Origin: Bacteroidota bacterium
GTDB taxonomy: Bacteria; Bacteroidota; Bacteroidia; Chitinophagales; Chitinophagaceae
Direction of reading: 5' to 3'
Assembly (NCBI GenBank): GCA_024640255.1
Contig: JAHEFI010000001.1
Span: 62,001 to 126,000, forward strand
DNA length: 64,000 bases
Part shown: in pieces, positions 1-8,840 of the stretch
Numbering within the stretch: the stretch's first letter is position 1
Layout of the letters: every line of letters begins with the position of its first letter
Notes under the pieces: generated by a model
Seen by the model: only the letters and a program-made list of their open reading frames with translations
What the model was told of the DNA's origin: nothing
Databases searched by the model: none
Program-made: the position numbers and the translations under genes

Positions 1-270
1 AGTTCTGGTTTTTATCAACATCAATTAGTGGGAGATAAATATGAATCTGCTGGAACCCTTAGTGGATCTGCATTAACGCAATTAAAATCAGTAAACAATT
101 TAGTGGAACAGGCTGGTATTGATGTGGGGGAAGCAATTAAAATGTGTTCTTTGTATCCAGCACAAGTAATGCAACAGAAAGGTATTAGTGGAAAAATTGA
201 AGTAAATGAAAATGCCGATCTACTTTGTTTATCAGCAGATCGACAATTACTAAAAATGTATATAGCCTAG
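1..270 (+). CDS. nagA: N-acetylglucosamine-6-phosphate deacetylase, C-terminal fragment
   Basis: The reading frame is open from the first base, so this is the 3' end of a gene cut by the window edge. The last 89 residues match the end of the NagA amidohydrolase family: an AGTLSGSALT segment, a 'VNNLVEQAGI' helix, 'KMCSLYPAQVM', then a G-x-I-x-x-x-x-x-ADLL segment closing the small beta-sandwich domain. NagA removes the acetyl group from GlcNAc-6-phosphate in amino-sugar recycling. The metal-binding residues lie upstream of the window and cannot be checked. A GTG at position 28 could be mistaken for a start, but homology continues before it. The stop shares the tetramer CTAG with the convergent thiL stop. 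Confidence 0.8.
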   Translation, partial: SSGFYQHQLVGDKYESAGTLSGSALTQLKSVNNLVEQAGIDVGEAIKMCSLYPAQVMQQKGISGKIEVNENADLLCLSADRQLLKMYIA

Positions 271-1298
271 CTAAATGCGTTCCACCCCTGTGCAGTAATA
301 TTATGTGTACTGCCGCCCTTGGTAATTAATTTAGTTCCCTTTTCTTTATCACACATATAGCCAATCACACTAATTTCTTCTTGAAGGGTGATTTTATCAT
401 AGTCGGATTGCTTCATGGTAAAGATTAATTCGTAATCTTCTCCACCATTCAATGCACATACAGTTGCATCTAAACCAAATTTAAATGCAGCTGCTTTGGT
501 GGCTTCGTGTAAAGGAATTTTATCTTCATAAATTCTGCAACCTAATTCACCTTGTTTACACAAGTGCAATACCTCACTACTTAATCCATCGCTAATATCC
601 ATCATGGCCGTGGGTTTCACGTCCATTTGTTCTAATAATTCAATGATATCTTTTCTTGCGTCTGGTTTTAATAATCTTCCTACGATATAATCTTCGTTTT
701 CTAAATTAGGTTGCACTTGTGGATTTTCTAAAAATATTTTTTTCTCCCTTTCCATTAAAGTCAATCCTAAAAACGCTGCACCTAAATCTCCAGAAACACA
801 AATCAAATCTCCAGACTCTGCAGTACTTCTTTTAATAAATTTATCAGGAGCTACTTCACCTATTGCAGTAACCGAAATAACTAAACCCTTTTGTGAAGAA
901 CAGGTATCACCCCCCACCAAGTCCACTCCGTATTTTTCGCAAGCAATTTGAACACCCAAATAAAACTCTTCCAATGCTTCTACGCTGAATCTATTGCTAA
1001 AACCTATGCCAATAGTGATTTGTGTAGGGGTTGCGTTCATTGCATAGATATCACTTAGGTTCACTACAACCGATTTATAACCCAAATGTTTTAAAGGTGT
1101 ATACATTAAATCAAAATGCACGCCTTCCAATAACATATCGGTGGTGATGACAGTTTGTTTTCCAAAATGATCTATCACTGCTGCATCGTCTCCAATAGAT
1201 AAAACAGTTGACGCATTTTGTATTTCAAAATTTTTTGTCAAATGATCTATCAAACCAAATTCTCCTAAGTTTTCTATTTCAGTTCTCTCTTCAGACAT
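267..1298 (-). CDS. thiL: Thiamine-monophosphate kinase
   Basis: ThiL phosphorylates thiamine monophosphate to the cofactor thiamine diphosphate using ATP, in the cytoplasm. The 343-residue product has the usual family length. It shows the typical features in order: an N-terminal E-x-G-LID segment, 'SIGDDAAVI' with the metal-binding Asp pair, 'TTDMLLEGVHF', the 'NLSDIYAMNATP' helix, 'GGDTCSS', 'MDISDGLSSE' and 'NGGEDYELIF'. It starts 18 bases after the end of the inositol-monophosphatase-type gene on the same strand, so the two are probably co-transcribed. No other thiamine gene and no TPP riboswitch was seen nearby. Its stop overlaps that of the nagA fragment by four bases. Confidence 0.93.
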   Translation of the reverse strand: MSEERTEIENLGEFGLIDHLTKNFEIQNASTVLSIGDDAAVIDHFGKQTVITTDMLLEGVHFDLMYTPLKHLGYKSVVVNLSDIYAMNATPTQITIGIGFSNRFSVEALEEFYLGVQIACEKYGVDLVGGDTCSSQKGLVISVTAIGEVAPDKFIKRSTAESGDLICVSGDLGAAFLGLTLMEREKKIFLENPQVQPNLENEDYIVGRLLKPDARKDIIELLEQMDVKPTAMMDISDGLSSEVLHLCKQGELGCRIYEDKIPLHEATKAAAFKFGLDATVCALNGGEDYELIFTMKQSDYDKITLQEEISVIGYMCDKEKGTKLITKGGSTHNITAQGWNAFS

Positions 1299-1316
1299 TG
1301 TATTCTTTTTGTTTTT

Positions 1317-2093
1317 TTATAAATCTCCCCCGTTCATTAAGTTTTGTAAAGCAGTATGAATTTTTCCATTAGTTGCTATAATACCCGGCTGGTAAGGGTT
1401 GTAGGTGTTGCCTTTTAAATCTGTTACCTTGCCTCCCGCTTCTTCTACAATCAAAAATCCTGCAGCGCTATCCCATGCTTGTAATTTATGTTCGTAAAAT
1501 CCATCAAATCTTCCTGCAGCCGTCCAACATAAATCCAATGCTGCACTTCCTAATCTTCTAACTGGAACAGCTTTGCGAATTAGTTTTTCAAATATTTGTA
1601 AAGGACCATTAGGGGAATCTAAATATTGATAAGGAAAACCTGTTACCAAACAACTCTTCAATAAATTATCTTCATCACTCACACTAATTTTTTGATCGTT
1701 CAATGTGGCTCCCTTTCCTTTCTCTGCAAAAAAGAATTCTTTCATGAATGGATTATACACCGCACCCATAATCATTACTCCGTCCTTTTCAACACCAATG
1801 CTTACACAACAAAGAGGTATGCCATTGGCAAAATTAATGGTGCCATCAATGGGATCAATAATCCATTTATAATTGGAATCTTGTTTGATCTCTCCTGTTT
1901 CTTCACTTAATATAAAATGATCTGGATGTTTTTCTTGAATCACTTTAAAAATGGCTTTTTCTGATGCATGATCTGCTTCTGTTACCAAATCATTCAAACT
2001 GCCCTTGCTTTGTACTGTAAAAGTTCCGTTAAAAAATTTTTGTAGCTCTTTGGAGCCCGCTTCTATTGCCTCGAATAAAGTATTTTTAATCAT
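1317..2093 (-). CDS. suhB: Inositol monophosphatase family protein
   Basis: A member of the Mg-dependent, Li-sensitive phosphatase family (inositol-1-phosphatase, SuhB or CysQ type). The 258 residues contain the acidic pair in 'LSEETG' (about 61-67), the signature 'WIIDPIDGTINF' (about 77-88) with its metal ligands, and the C-terminal 'WDSAAG' motif (about 207-212). Length and motif spacing fit SuhB-type enzymes. The exact substrate (inositol phosphate, PAP or another sugar phosphate) cannot be told from sequence, so the symbol is tentative. It is divergent from the GH3 gene. A minus-strand TACTTTTG element (2098-2105) sits only four bases from the start codon. Confidence 0.85.
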   Translation of the reverse strand: MIKNTLFEAIEAGSKELQKFFNGTFTVQSKGSLNDLVTEADHASEKAIFKVIQEKHPDHFILSEETGEIKQDSNYKWIIDPIDGTINFANGIPLCCVSIGVEKDGVMIMGAVYNPFMKEFFFAEKGKGATLNDQKISVSDEDNLLKSCLVTGFPYQYLDSPNGPLQIFEKLIRKAVPVRRLGSAALDLCWTAAGRFDGFYEHKLQAWDSAAGFLIVEEAGGKVTDLKGNTYNPYQPGIIATNGKIHTALQNLMNGGDL

Positions 2094-2097
2094 AAGA

Positions 2098-2138
2098 CAA
2101 AAGTAACTTCGTTTGGTGGAATAACATTCCTATTTTTG
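2098..2138. promoter_or_regulatory. Divergent Bacteroidota -7 elements between suhB and GH3 gene
   Basis: Two TAnnTTTG elements face outward: TACTTTTG on the minus strand (2098-2105) and TATTTTTG on the plus strand (2131-2138). They lie 4 and 6 bases from the respective start codons. No good -33 TTG at 19-21 bases was found for either, so this rests on the -7 element alone. If right, both mRNAs would have almost no leader. Confidence 0.45.
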
Positions 2139-2144
2139 CGATAG

Positions 2145-3665
2145 ATGCCATTATTTGAGATTAACTTACCAAAATCGATTACGCAAGCTTTGGGAATTCC
2201 TCCAAGAAGTCCCAAAAGATCACAGGTGCGCGTACTTAAAAAGTTGCTAAGAAAGGCTCGTTACACCGCTTTTGGTCAACAATTTGGATTTGAACAAATT
2301 TTACAAAGAAGGGGTGTTCCAAAACGTTTTCAAGAATCTGTTCCAGTATATAATTACAATAAAATTTATGCTGAGTGGTGGCATAAAACTCTAGAAGGTC
2401 AAGAAGATATCTGTTGGCCCGGTAAGATTAAATATTTTGCACTAAGCAGTGGTACCAGTGAGGCCGCTAGTAAGTATATTCCTGTTACCAATGATCTTTT
2501 GAGAGGCAATAAGATTATTATGATCAAGCAATTGATCAGCCTATTCAACTATGAAGGGGTTCCGCTTTCTGCTATTGGCAGAGGTTGGTTAACCTTGGGT
2601 GGTAGTACCGATTTACAAAAGGGTCCGGGTTACTATGCGGGTGACCTTAGTGGCATTACTGCTAAAAAAGCACCGTTCTGGTTTCAGCCGTTTTATAAAC
2701 CAGGTAAGAAAATAGCTAAAGAAAGAGATTGGAATAAAAAACTAAAAGAGATTGTAGAAAAAGCACCTAATTGGGACATTAGTTTCATCATCGGAGTGCC
2801 CGCATGGATACAAATGTGTTTAGAAATGGTGATCGAAAGATACCAGTTAAATAATATTCATGAGATTTGGCCCAACCTTACTTTTTTTGTGCACGGTGGA
2901 GTAAGTTTTGAACCCTATAAAATTGGATTTGAAAAATTATTAGGCAAACCTATTACCTATGTAGAAACTTATTTAGCCAGCGAGGGCTTTTTAGCATGGC
3001 AGGATAAACAAGGAGCGAGGGGTATGCGCTTGTCTTATAACCAACATATCTTTTTTGAATTTGTACCATTTGATGATACCAATTTTGATAACAATGGAGA
3101 TATGATTGAGAAGCCCGAAACGCTGATGATTCATGAAGTAGAAGAGGGAAAAGATTATGCTGTTTTAATTAGTACTGCAGCCGGTGCTTGGAGGTATTTA
3201 ATTGGAGACACCGTACGTTTTATTGATAAAGAGAATGCAGAGATTATTATTACTGGAAGAACAAAACACTTTTTAAGTTTGGTGGGTGAGCACTTAAGTG
3301 TTGATAATATGAATAAAGCAGTTCAACTGGTGAGTGAGGAAATGAATATCTCTATTCCCGAGTATTGTGTAACGGGCGAACCAGTTGGAACATTTTTTGG
3401 ACACCATTGGTATATTGCTTGTGATCAAAATATTGATCCGGTTTTACTTGCAAAAAACATTGACGAAAAGTTATGTGTGCTAAATGATGATTATGCTATT
3501 GAAAGAAAATCAGCATTAAAAGAAGTTAAACTAACCATCCTTAAAGAAAATACTTTTTTATCCTTTATGCAAAGCAAGGGTAAGGTGGGTGGTCAACATA
3601 AATTTCCAAGAGTCATTAAGGGCGATTTATTAAAAGATTGGAAGGCCTTTATTTTAAATCAATAA
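2145..3665 (+). CDS. GH3 auxin-responsive-promoter family protein (acyl-adenylate type)
   Basis: The 506 residues match the bacterial branch of the GH3 family, which belongs to the adenylate-forming (ANL-like) enzymes. Plant members join amino acids to jasmonate or auxin; the substrate of the Bacteroidota members is not known to me. The ATP-binding segment 'SSGTSEAASKY' is at about residues 101-111. Other family features are 'GGVSFEPY', the 'YLASEGFLAW' segment and a C-terminal domain starting near 'ITGRTKHFLSLVGEHLS'. It leads a plus-strand cluster with the LysE exporter (1-base gap), a small secreted protein and mtgA. The link to an amino-acid-type exporter is suggestive but not proof of a shared pathway. 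Confidence 0.85.
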   Translation: MPLFEINLPKSITQALGIPPRSPKRSQVRVLKKLLRKARYTAFGQQFGFEQILQRRGVPKRFQESVPVYNYNKIYAEWWHKTLEGQEDICWPGKIKYFALSSGTSEAASKYIPVTNDLLRGNKIIMIKQLISLFNYEGVPLSAIGRGWLTLGGSTDLQKGPGYYAGDLSGITAKKAPFWFQPFYKPGKKIAKERDWNKKLKEIVEKAPNWDISFIIGVPAWIQMCLEMVIERYQLNNIHEIWPNLTFFVHGGVSFEPYKIGFEKLLGKPITYVETYLASEGFLAWQDKQGARGMRLSYNQHIFFEFVPFDDTNFDNNGDMIEKPETLMIHEVEEGKDYAVLISTAAGAWRYLIGDTVRFIDKENAEIIITGRTKHFLSLVGEHLSVDNMNKAVQLVSEEMNISIPEYCVTGEPVGTFFGHHWYIACDQNIDPVLLAKNIDEKLCVLNDDYAIERKSALKEVKLTILKENTFLSFMQSKGKVGGQHKFPRVIKGDLLKDWKAFILNQ

Positions 3666-3666
3666 T

Positions 3667-4311
3667 ATGTTTGCCCCCATTTTAAAAGGCTTATTACTTG
3701 GCCTTATTTTAAGTATTTCTATTGGTCCGGTAATTTTTGCAATTATCAAACAGAGCTTAACTAATGGCAAGCCCGCAGGATATGCTTTTGTAGCAGGGGT
3801 TTCGGCAAGTGATATTAGTTTGTTATTGGTTTGTAATTTATTTGCCAGTTTATTTACCCTGGTTTTAGAACATAAAGCCACTATTGCCCTATTTGGTGCT
3901 GGCTTTTTATTGGTAACTGGTTTGTATACTTTGTTTTTTAAAAAGATTGTGATAGAGAATGGAGATGAGTCTGTGGATTTGGTGACCAATAAAAGAGATT
4001 TAGTCAAAAGCTTTTTTTCGGGTTATCTAATGAATACTTTAAACCCAAGTGTATTCTTATTCTGGTTTGCATGGACTGCTGCTATTGGAGCTACTGCCGA
4101 AGACAGTAACAATCCTATTAGTTATAAATTAATTGTTTTTGGTACCTGCTTAAGTTTTGTATTGGTATCCGATTTATTAAAAGTGGTTTTAGCCGGCGCC
4201 CTAAGACCCAAGCTCACTGAGAAAAGTTTGATTTGGATTAATCGCGCCTCTGCGATTATTATTTTAACATTTAGTGCAGCATTATTTTATAGCGCTATTC
4301 GTTATTATTAA
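3667..4311 (+). CDS. LysE family translocator
   Basis: A 214-residue inner-membrane protein of the LysE/RhtB exporter superfamily, which exports amino acids or related small molecules. It begins with a long hydrophobic helix containing the family-typical 'LSISIGPVIFAIIKQSL' segment. 'GYAFVAGVSASDI' and four or five further membrane segments follow, including 'NTLNPSVFLFWFAW', which carries the conserved Asn-Pro. It starts one base after the GH3 stop, so translation may be coupled. The substrate cannot be deduced. Confidence 0.85.
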   Translation: MFAPILKGLLLGLILSISIGPVIFAIIKQSLTNGKPAGYAFVAGVSASDISLLLVCNLFASLFTLVLEHKATIALFGAGFLLVTGLYTLFFKKIVIENGDESVDLVTNKRDLVKSFFSGYLMNTLNPSVFLFWFAWTAAIGATAEDSNNPISYKLIVFGTCLSFVLVSDLLKVVLAGALRPKLTEKSLIWINRASAIIILTFSAALFYSAIRYY

Positions 4312-4324
4312 GTAATTTGCTAGG

Positions 4325-4876
4325 GTGAAAAAAATACTACTACTTCAATCCGTTCTTCTTTTAACTTGTTTAACCATTTTTGCACAATCTGATCGTGTAT
4401 TGGTGTTAAAGGATAGAAATATTGTTGTCAAGAATTTTACCGTTGGGAATTATATCAATTTTGAATTTAGTAATAGCCAATGGATCACTGGCTATATTTC
4501 AAGAATTAAAGCAGATAGTATTGATGTGAAGCAATTTGCATTACAACCAACACTTACAGTTTGGGGTACTAAAGATTTTGATACCATTAAATTGGGCACA
4601 CTAATCTTAGGCATTGACGAAATAAAAGCTTTTGCCAAAGAATCTAACCAATATACTAGTGTATTTAATAATGGTGCACTTTTACAAACAGGCGGAGCGG
4701 GTTATGTTGTTTTGAATATGGTTAATTCAATTATTCGCAAAGATCCTGTTTTTGATTCAAGTAATTTACCGAAGATAGGGGCTGGTATTGGTGCATGGAT
4801 TTTGGGTAAAATTCAAGCTAAGAAAAATCCAAATTACCGACCCATTGGAAAAAGATATAGCGTAGCCATTATATAA
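4325..4876 (+). CDS. Hypothetical exported protein
   Basis: I do not recognise a family. The 183-residue product starts at GTG and opens with a clear signal peptide (about 1-20, ending at 'IFAQ-S'). A beta-rich segment follows, with phrases such as 'WITGYISRIKADSIDV' that resemble small Bacteroidota envelope proteins. A glycine-rich hydrophobic stretch near 150-162 may touch a membrane. It lies in the same plus-strand cluster, 13 bases after the LysE gene and 7 bases before mtgA, suggesting an envelope role. Confidence 0.7.
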   Translation: MKKILLLQSVLLLTCLTIFAQSDRVLVLKDRNIVVKNFTVGNYINFEFSNSQWITGYISRIKADSIDVKQFALQPTLTVWGTKDFDTIKLGTLILGIDEIKAFAKESNQYTSVFNNGALLQTGGAGYVVLNMVNSIIRKDPVFDSSNLPKIGAGIGAWILGKIQAKKNPNYRPIGKRYSVAII

Positions 4877-4883
4877 TTCTGCC

Positions 4884-5576
4884 GTGTTTAAAAAAATCAA
4901 GAAAATTTTATTGTATCTATTCATAAGCTCATTGGCTTATGTAATAATTATAAAATTTGTTAATCCTCCCATTACCATTACACAATTGACTAACGCTTTT
5001 GGCCTTGGTCTTAAGCGAGATTATGTTTCTTGGGAAGACATGTCTTATAATATTAAATTAGCGGCTATTGCAAGTGAGGACCAGGTTTTTCCAGATCATA
5101 TTGGTTTTGATTTTGACGCAATGGAAAAAAGCTTGAGGCCAAAAAAGAAAAAGAAAAAATCAAGAATACCTTTGGGTGGCGGTGCTAGCACCATTACGCA
5201 ACAAACCGCTAAAAATGTTTTTTTATGGCAGGGTGGTAGATATGATAAATACATTAGAAAGATCCCTGAATTTTATTTTACTTTTTTAATTGAAATGGTT
5301 TGGGGTAAAAAAAGAATCTTAGAAGTTTATTTAAACGTAATTGAAACGGGTCCTGGTTGTTTTGGTGTAGAAGCGGCTGCACAACATTTTTTTCATAAAT
5401 CTGCTAAAAAATTAACTCGCGCAGAAGCGGCAATGATTGTGGCTGGATTTCCTAATCCAAAAAAATTCACCGCTGTTCCAATGAGTAGAAGAGTAGCTTG
5501 GCGCTATCCTCAAATTTTAAGAGAGATGAATAATTTAGAAGACGATGAAGATATTCAAGCGCTTTTAAAAAAATAA
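4884..5576 (+). CDS. mtgA: Monofunctional peptidoglycan glycosyltransferase
   Basis: A GT51-family transglycosylase that polymerises lipid II into glycan chains at the outer face of the inner membrane. The 230 residues start at GTG. They contain an N-terminal membrane anchor (about 7-25), the catalytic 'SEDQVFPDHIGFD' motif with Glu65, and 'GGGASTITQQTAKN'. 'KRILEVYLNVIETG' and 'AAQHFFHKSAKKLTRAEAAMI' follow. No transpeptidase domain follows, which separates it from bifunctional PBPs. A Lys-rich insert ('RPKKKKKKSR') sits between the catalytic Glu segment and the TITQQ motif. It ends the GH3 cluster and converges on the NadR-type kinase gene. Confidence 0.92.
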   Translation: MFKKIKKILLYLFISSLAYVIIIKFVNPPITITQLTNAFGLGLKRDYVSWEDMSYNIKLAAIASEDQVFPDHIGFDFDAMEKSLRPKKKKKKSRIPLGGGASTITQQTAKNVFLWQGGRYDKYIRKIPEFYFTFLIEMVWGKKRILEVYLNVIETGPGCFGVEAAAQHFFHKSAKKLTRAEAAMIVAGFPNPKKFTAVPMSRRVAWRYPQILREMNNLEDDEDIQALLKK

Positions 5577-5603
5577 TTTTCTAAAAAATCTTAAGAAGCT
5601 TAA

Positions 5604-6146
5604 TTATTGATTACAATATTGATCAATCAAGTTCATTGCATTCTTTGTTCTTGCTTCTCCTGTTCCCGAAACAACACCCCAGGGTGTTTCTTGATTCATT
5701 AGTAATTCTTTGTATAGAGCAAACAATTCTTTTCTTGGTTGTTCGTCAGGATATTCACGCATTTCATCTGGAGCCCAAGGTAGGTCTATATCACAAAGCA
5801 AATACAAATCGTATTTTCTTTTACTAATCTCTTCTAATATAAATGGATGGCAATTATTAAAAACATATTCGCACCACACTTTCATCACATACATATCTGT
5901 ATCAATAATTAAATGTGTTTTATTTTCTTGAATCGCTTTTTCTGTCGCCTTTTCTTCGTTCGTTATCTGACCTTTTGCAATAGTTAGTAGGTTCTCAAAA
6001 TTATAGTCGGTTCCATTCTTTGAAAGATATTCTCTTGCATACTCTTCACACCATATAGTATTATACGCATTGGATAATGCTGCACAAAGCGTTGATTTGC
6101 CAGTAGACTCTGGACCAATGACCACGATTTTTTTAAGCTTGTTCAT
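5604..6146 (-). CDS. NadR-type ribosylnicotinamide kinase / AAA ATPase
   Basis: The 180 residues match the C-terminal kinase domain of NadR, which phosphorylates nicotinamide riboside to NMN. The Walker A motif 'GPESTGKST' is at 11-19. 'CEEYAREYL' follows, then 'IIDTDMYVMKVW' and 'YLLCDIDLPWAPDEMRE', all typical of this family. The adenylyltransferase and helix-turn-helix domains of enterobacterial NadR are absent, so it is a stand-alone kinase. The start codon overlaps the pnuC stop by one base, tying the kinase to the transporter: uptake of the riboside followed by trapping as NMN. Confidence 0.85.
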   Translation of the reverse strand: MNKLKKIVVIGPESTGKSTLCAALSNAYNTIWCEEYAREYLSKNGTDYNFENLLTIAKGQITNEEKATEKAIQENKTHLIIDTDMYVMKVWCEYVFNNCHPFILEEISKRKYDLYLLCDIDLPWAPDEMREYPDEQPRKELFALYKELLMNQETPWGVVSGTGEARTKNAMNLIDQYCNQ

Positions 6147-6775
6147 TAATTGGTTTTGATTTCTTTAGCTTTTTGTTGCCAACTGATCAAGCCAGCAATC
6201 GCTAAAATTAATAAAACAATAAACTGAACGCTGGTAAAAGCATAACCTTTTATAAAGTAAAGAGGTATAGAGGCGATATTGGTTAATATCCACCATATCC
6301 AGCTCTCTACTTTCTTTTTAGCCATTAACCACATACCCGTATAGGCTGTAGCACTAGCAAATGCATCTGCCCAAGGAATAGCTTCTGGAGCAAATGCGGT
6401 TTTTGCATAAGTCAATAATAAATAGATGGTGGTATAAATTACTCCAAAAAACAAGAGATGTTGTGCCCACTCTTTTTTACTGCTGTGGGTGATTTGTAAA
6501 ACAAATGTGGTTTGATCTTCTGTTTTTCTAGTCCAAAGATACCAGCCATATATACTCATAATAGTATAATACAAATTCACGCTTGCCTCTCCTAGCAAAT
6601 GTCCCTTGAAGCTTAAATAAATATATAGGGTAGTATTGATTAGTCCGGTTGGATAAACTAAGATATTTTCTTTTCTGCTATACCAAACCGATACAATTCC
6701 CATGATAACCGCAATCGCTTCGATGGGGGTGGTTTGTATTAATCCGTTATATATTGATTGTAATAAATCGCTCAT
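6146..6775 (-). CDS. pnuC: Nicotinamide riboside transporter PnuC
   Basis: A 209-residue, roughly seven-helix membrane protein of the PnuC family, which takes up vitamin-like nucleosides by facilitated diffusion. Typical features are 'EAIAVIMGIVSVWYSRKENILVYPTGLINT', 'YYTIMSIYGWYLW' with its aromatic substrate-binding residues, and a C-terminal 'LTNIASIPLYF' helix. Some Bacteroidota PnuC homologues (PnuT) carry thiamine. The overlapping NadR-type kinase and the lack of a TPP riboswitch favour nicotinamide riboside here. It follows uvrB by 25 bases on the same strand. Confidence 0.88.
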   Translation of the reverse strand: MSDLLQSIYNGLIQTTPIEAIAVIMGIVSVWYSRKENILVYPTGLINTTLYIYLSFKGHLLGEASVNLYYTIMSIYGWYLWTRKTEDQTTFVLQITHSSKKEWAQHLLFFGVIYTTIYLLLTYAKTAFAPEAIPWADAFASATAYTGMWLMAKKKVESWIWWILTNIASIPLYFIKGYAFTSVQFIVLLILAIAGLISWQQKAKEIKTN

Positions 6776-6800
6776 TGTTTGTTTTGAAAGATAAAGATAC

Positions 6801-8840
6801 TTATTTGGCCGCTTTCATTTTTTCTAATTGCGCTTCTAATCGGAACATCTCATCTCTTAGTTTGGCTGCTTCCATAAAATCTTGTGCCTTTGCAAATTTT
6901 TCCATTTGTTTTTTGGTTTGCATAATCGCTTTTTCTGTTTGTGGAATAGTGGCATAATCTGTTTGATCCTCGGCGGCCATATTTAAACCATCAGTAGTTC
7001 GAATATTCATATTATTTAAATCAAACCCTTTGATGTCTAGTACTGCGGTTTGTGCCATTACTTGTTCTATACTCTTCACCACGGTTGTTGGTGTAATATT
7101 ATGCTCGGTATTATATTTAATTTGCTTTGCTCTTCTTCTTTCTGTTTCATCCATCGTCCTTTGCATACTCTTGGTAATTTGATCTGCATAAAAAATTACC
7201 TTACCGTTTGCGTTTCTTGCAGCACGACCTGCGGTTTGAGTTAATGATTTTTCATTTCTTAAAAAACCCTCTTTGTCTGCATCTAAAACCGCTACCAGTG
7301 TGACTTCTGGAAGATCTAATCCTTCTCTTAATAAGTTAACCCCCACCAATACATCTATCTCTCCTAATCTTAACTCTCTTAAAATTTCAACGCGCTCTAG
7401 TGCATCAATATCACTATGAATATATTTCGATTTAATTTGAATGTTCTTTAAATAGCGATCCATCTCTTCTGCCATTTTTTTAGTAAGTGTGGTTACTAAA
7501 ATTCTTCCACCTTGTTCAATCTGCAAACTAATTTCATCTAATAAATCATCAATTTGATTTTTGGTGGGTCTTACTTCGATAGGCGGATCTAATAATCCAG
7601 TAGGTCTAACAACCTGTTCAACAATTAGACCATCTGTTTTTTCTAATTCATATTCGCCCGGTGTAGCACTTACAAAAATTGTTTGTCCTATAATTCTTTC
7701 GAATTCATTAAAATTCAGGGGTCTATTGTCCATAGCACTTGGTAACCTAAATCCAAATTCCACCAAATTCATTTTTCTACTTCTATCACCCCCATACATT
7801 CCTGAAATTTGTGGAATGGTTACATGGCTTTCATCAATTACGCAAATAAAATCTTTTGGGAAATAATCCAATAAACAGAAGGGTCTTGTACCTGGTTTTC
7901 TTCTATCAAAAAATCTAGAATAATTTTCAATACCAGTACAATACCCAAGCTCTCTAATCATTTCAATATCATATTCTACCCGCTCTTTAATTCTTTGTGC
8001 CTCAATTGGTCTTCCAATTTTTTTAAAATATTCTACTTGTGCACGCATCTCATCTTGAATCTCATATATAATTTCTTGCAACATTTCTTTGGGAGCTAAA
8101 TATAAATTAGCTGGAAATATTACTGCGTTCTCCATTCGCTCTATTCTTTTACCAGACTCAATTTCAATACTCTCAATGGTTTCTATTTCGTCACCAAAAA
8201 AAGTAATTCTATATCCATAGTCTACATAAGGAAGATTAATATCTACTGTATCTCCTTTTACTCTAAAGGAAGCGCGATCAAATTCTGTTTCTGTTCTATG
8301 GTATAAACTATTCACCAATGCATGAAGAAAAGCCTGTCTTGAAAAAGTCATACCTGCTTCAATTCTTATAATACCATTTTCATATTCGGTTGGATTACCC
8401 ATACCATAAATACAGCTCACACTAGCAACAATGATTATATCTCTTCTTCCGCTTAATAATTGTGCGGTTGCTTGTAATCGAAGTTTATCCAACTCTTCAT
8501 TAATACTTAAGTCTTTTTCGATATATACACCTGAAGTGGGTAAATAAGCTTCTGGTTGGTAATAATCATAGTAAGAAACAAAATAACCCACGGCGTTGTC
8601 GGGAAAGAATTGCTTAAACTCTCCATACAATTGTGCCACCAGGGTTTTATTATGTGTTAATACTAGGGTTGGTCTTTGTACATTTTGAATAAGGTTCGCA
8701 ATAGTAAAGGTCTTACCCGAGCCGGTTACCCCTAATAGGGTTTGGCAGGGATCTCCATTCAAAACACCCTCAGTAAGCTGCGCAATAGCAGTGGGCTGGT
8801 CTCCTGAAGGTGTATAATTAGAATGAATCTTGAAAGGCAT
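6801..8840 (-). CDS. uvrB: Excinuclease ABC subunit B
   Basis: UvrB verifies DNA damage in nucleotide excision repair, loading from UvrA and recruiting UvrC. The 679-residue product is of normal length. Walker A 'GVTGSGKT' is at 37-44. The beta-hairpin region 'SYYDYYQPEAYLP' that inserts into DNA is near 89-101. 'FICVIDESH' carries the DEAD-like box, and the helicase C-terminal motifs ('LREGLDLPEV', 'QTAGRAARN') follow. A C-terminal UVR helix pair (about 635-675) should bind UvrC. Its ATG overlaps the mgsA stop by one base, so the two genes are translationally linked. Confidence 0.97.
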   Translation of the reverse strand: MPFKIHSNYTPSGDQPTAIAQLTEGVLNGDPCQTLLGVTGSGKTFTIANLIQNVQRPTLVLTHNKTLVAQLYGEFKQFFPDNAVGYFVSYYDYYQPEAYLPTSGVYIEKDLSINEELDKLRLQATAQLLSGRRDIIIVASVSCIYGMGNPTEYENGIIRIEAGMTFSRQAFLHALVNSLYHRTETEFDRASFRVKGDTVDINLPYVDYGYRITFFGDEIETIESIEIESGKRIERMENAVIFPANLYLAPKEMLQEIIYEIQDEMRAQVEYFKKIGRPIEAQRIKERVEYDIEMIRELGYCTGIENYSRFFDRRKPGTRPFCLLDYFPKDFICVIDESHVTIPQISGMYGGDRSRKMNLVEFGFRLPSAMDNRPLNFNEFERIIGQTIFVSATPGEYELEKTDGLIVEQVVRPTGLLDPPIEVRPTKNQIDDLLDEISLQIEQGGRILVTTLTKKMAEEMDRYLKNIQIKSKYIHSDIDALERVEILRELRLGEIDVLVGVNLLREGLDLPEVTLVAVLDADKEGFLRNEKSLTQTAGRAARNANGKVIFYADQITKSMQRTMDETERRRAKQIKYNTEHNITPTTVVKSIEQVMAQTAVLDIKGFDLNNMNIRTTDGLNMAAEDQTDYATIPQTEKAIMQTKKQMEKFAKAQDFMEAAKLRDEMFRLEAQLEKMKAAK

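Noticed and set aside
6146-6800. TPP riboswitch upstream of pnuC (as in thiamine-transporting PnuT)
   Set aside because: Only 25 bases separate uvrB and pnuC and no TPP-aptamer sequence is present; the overlapping kinase favours nicotinamide riboside.
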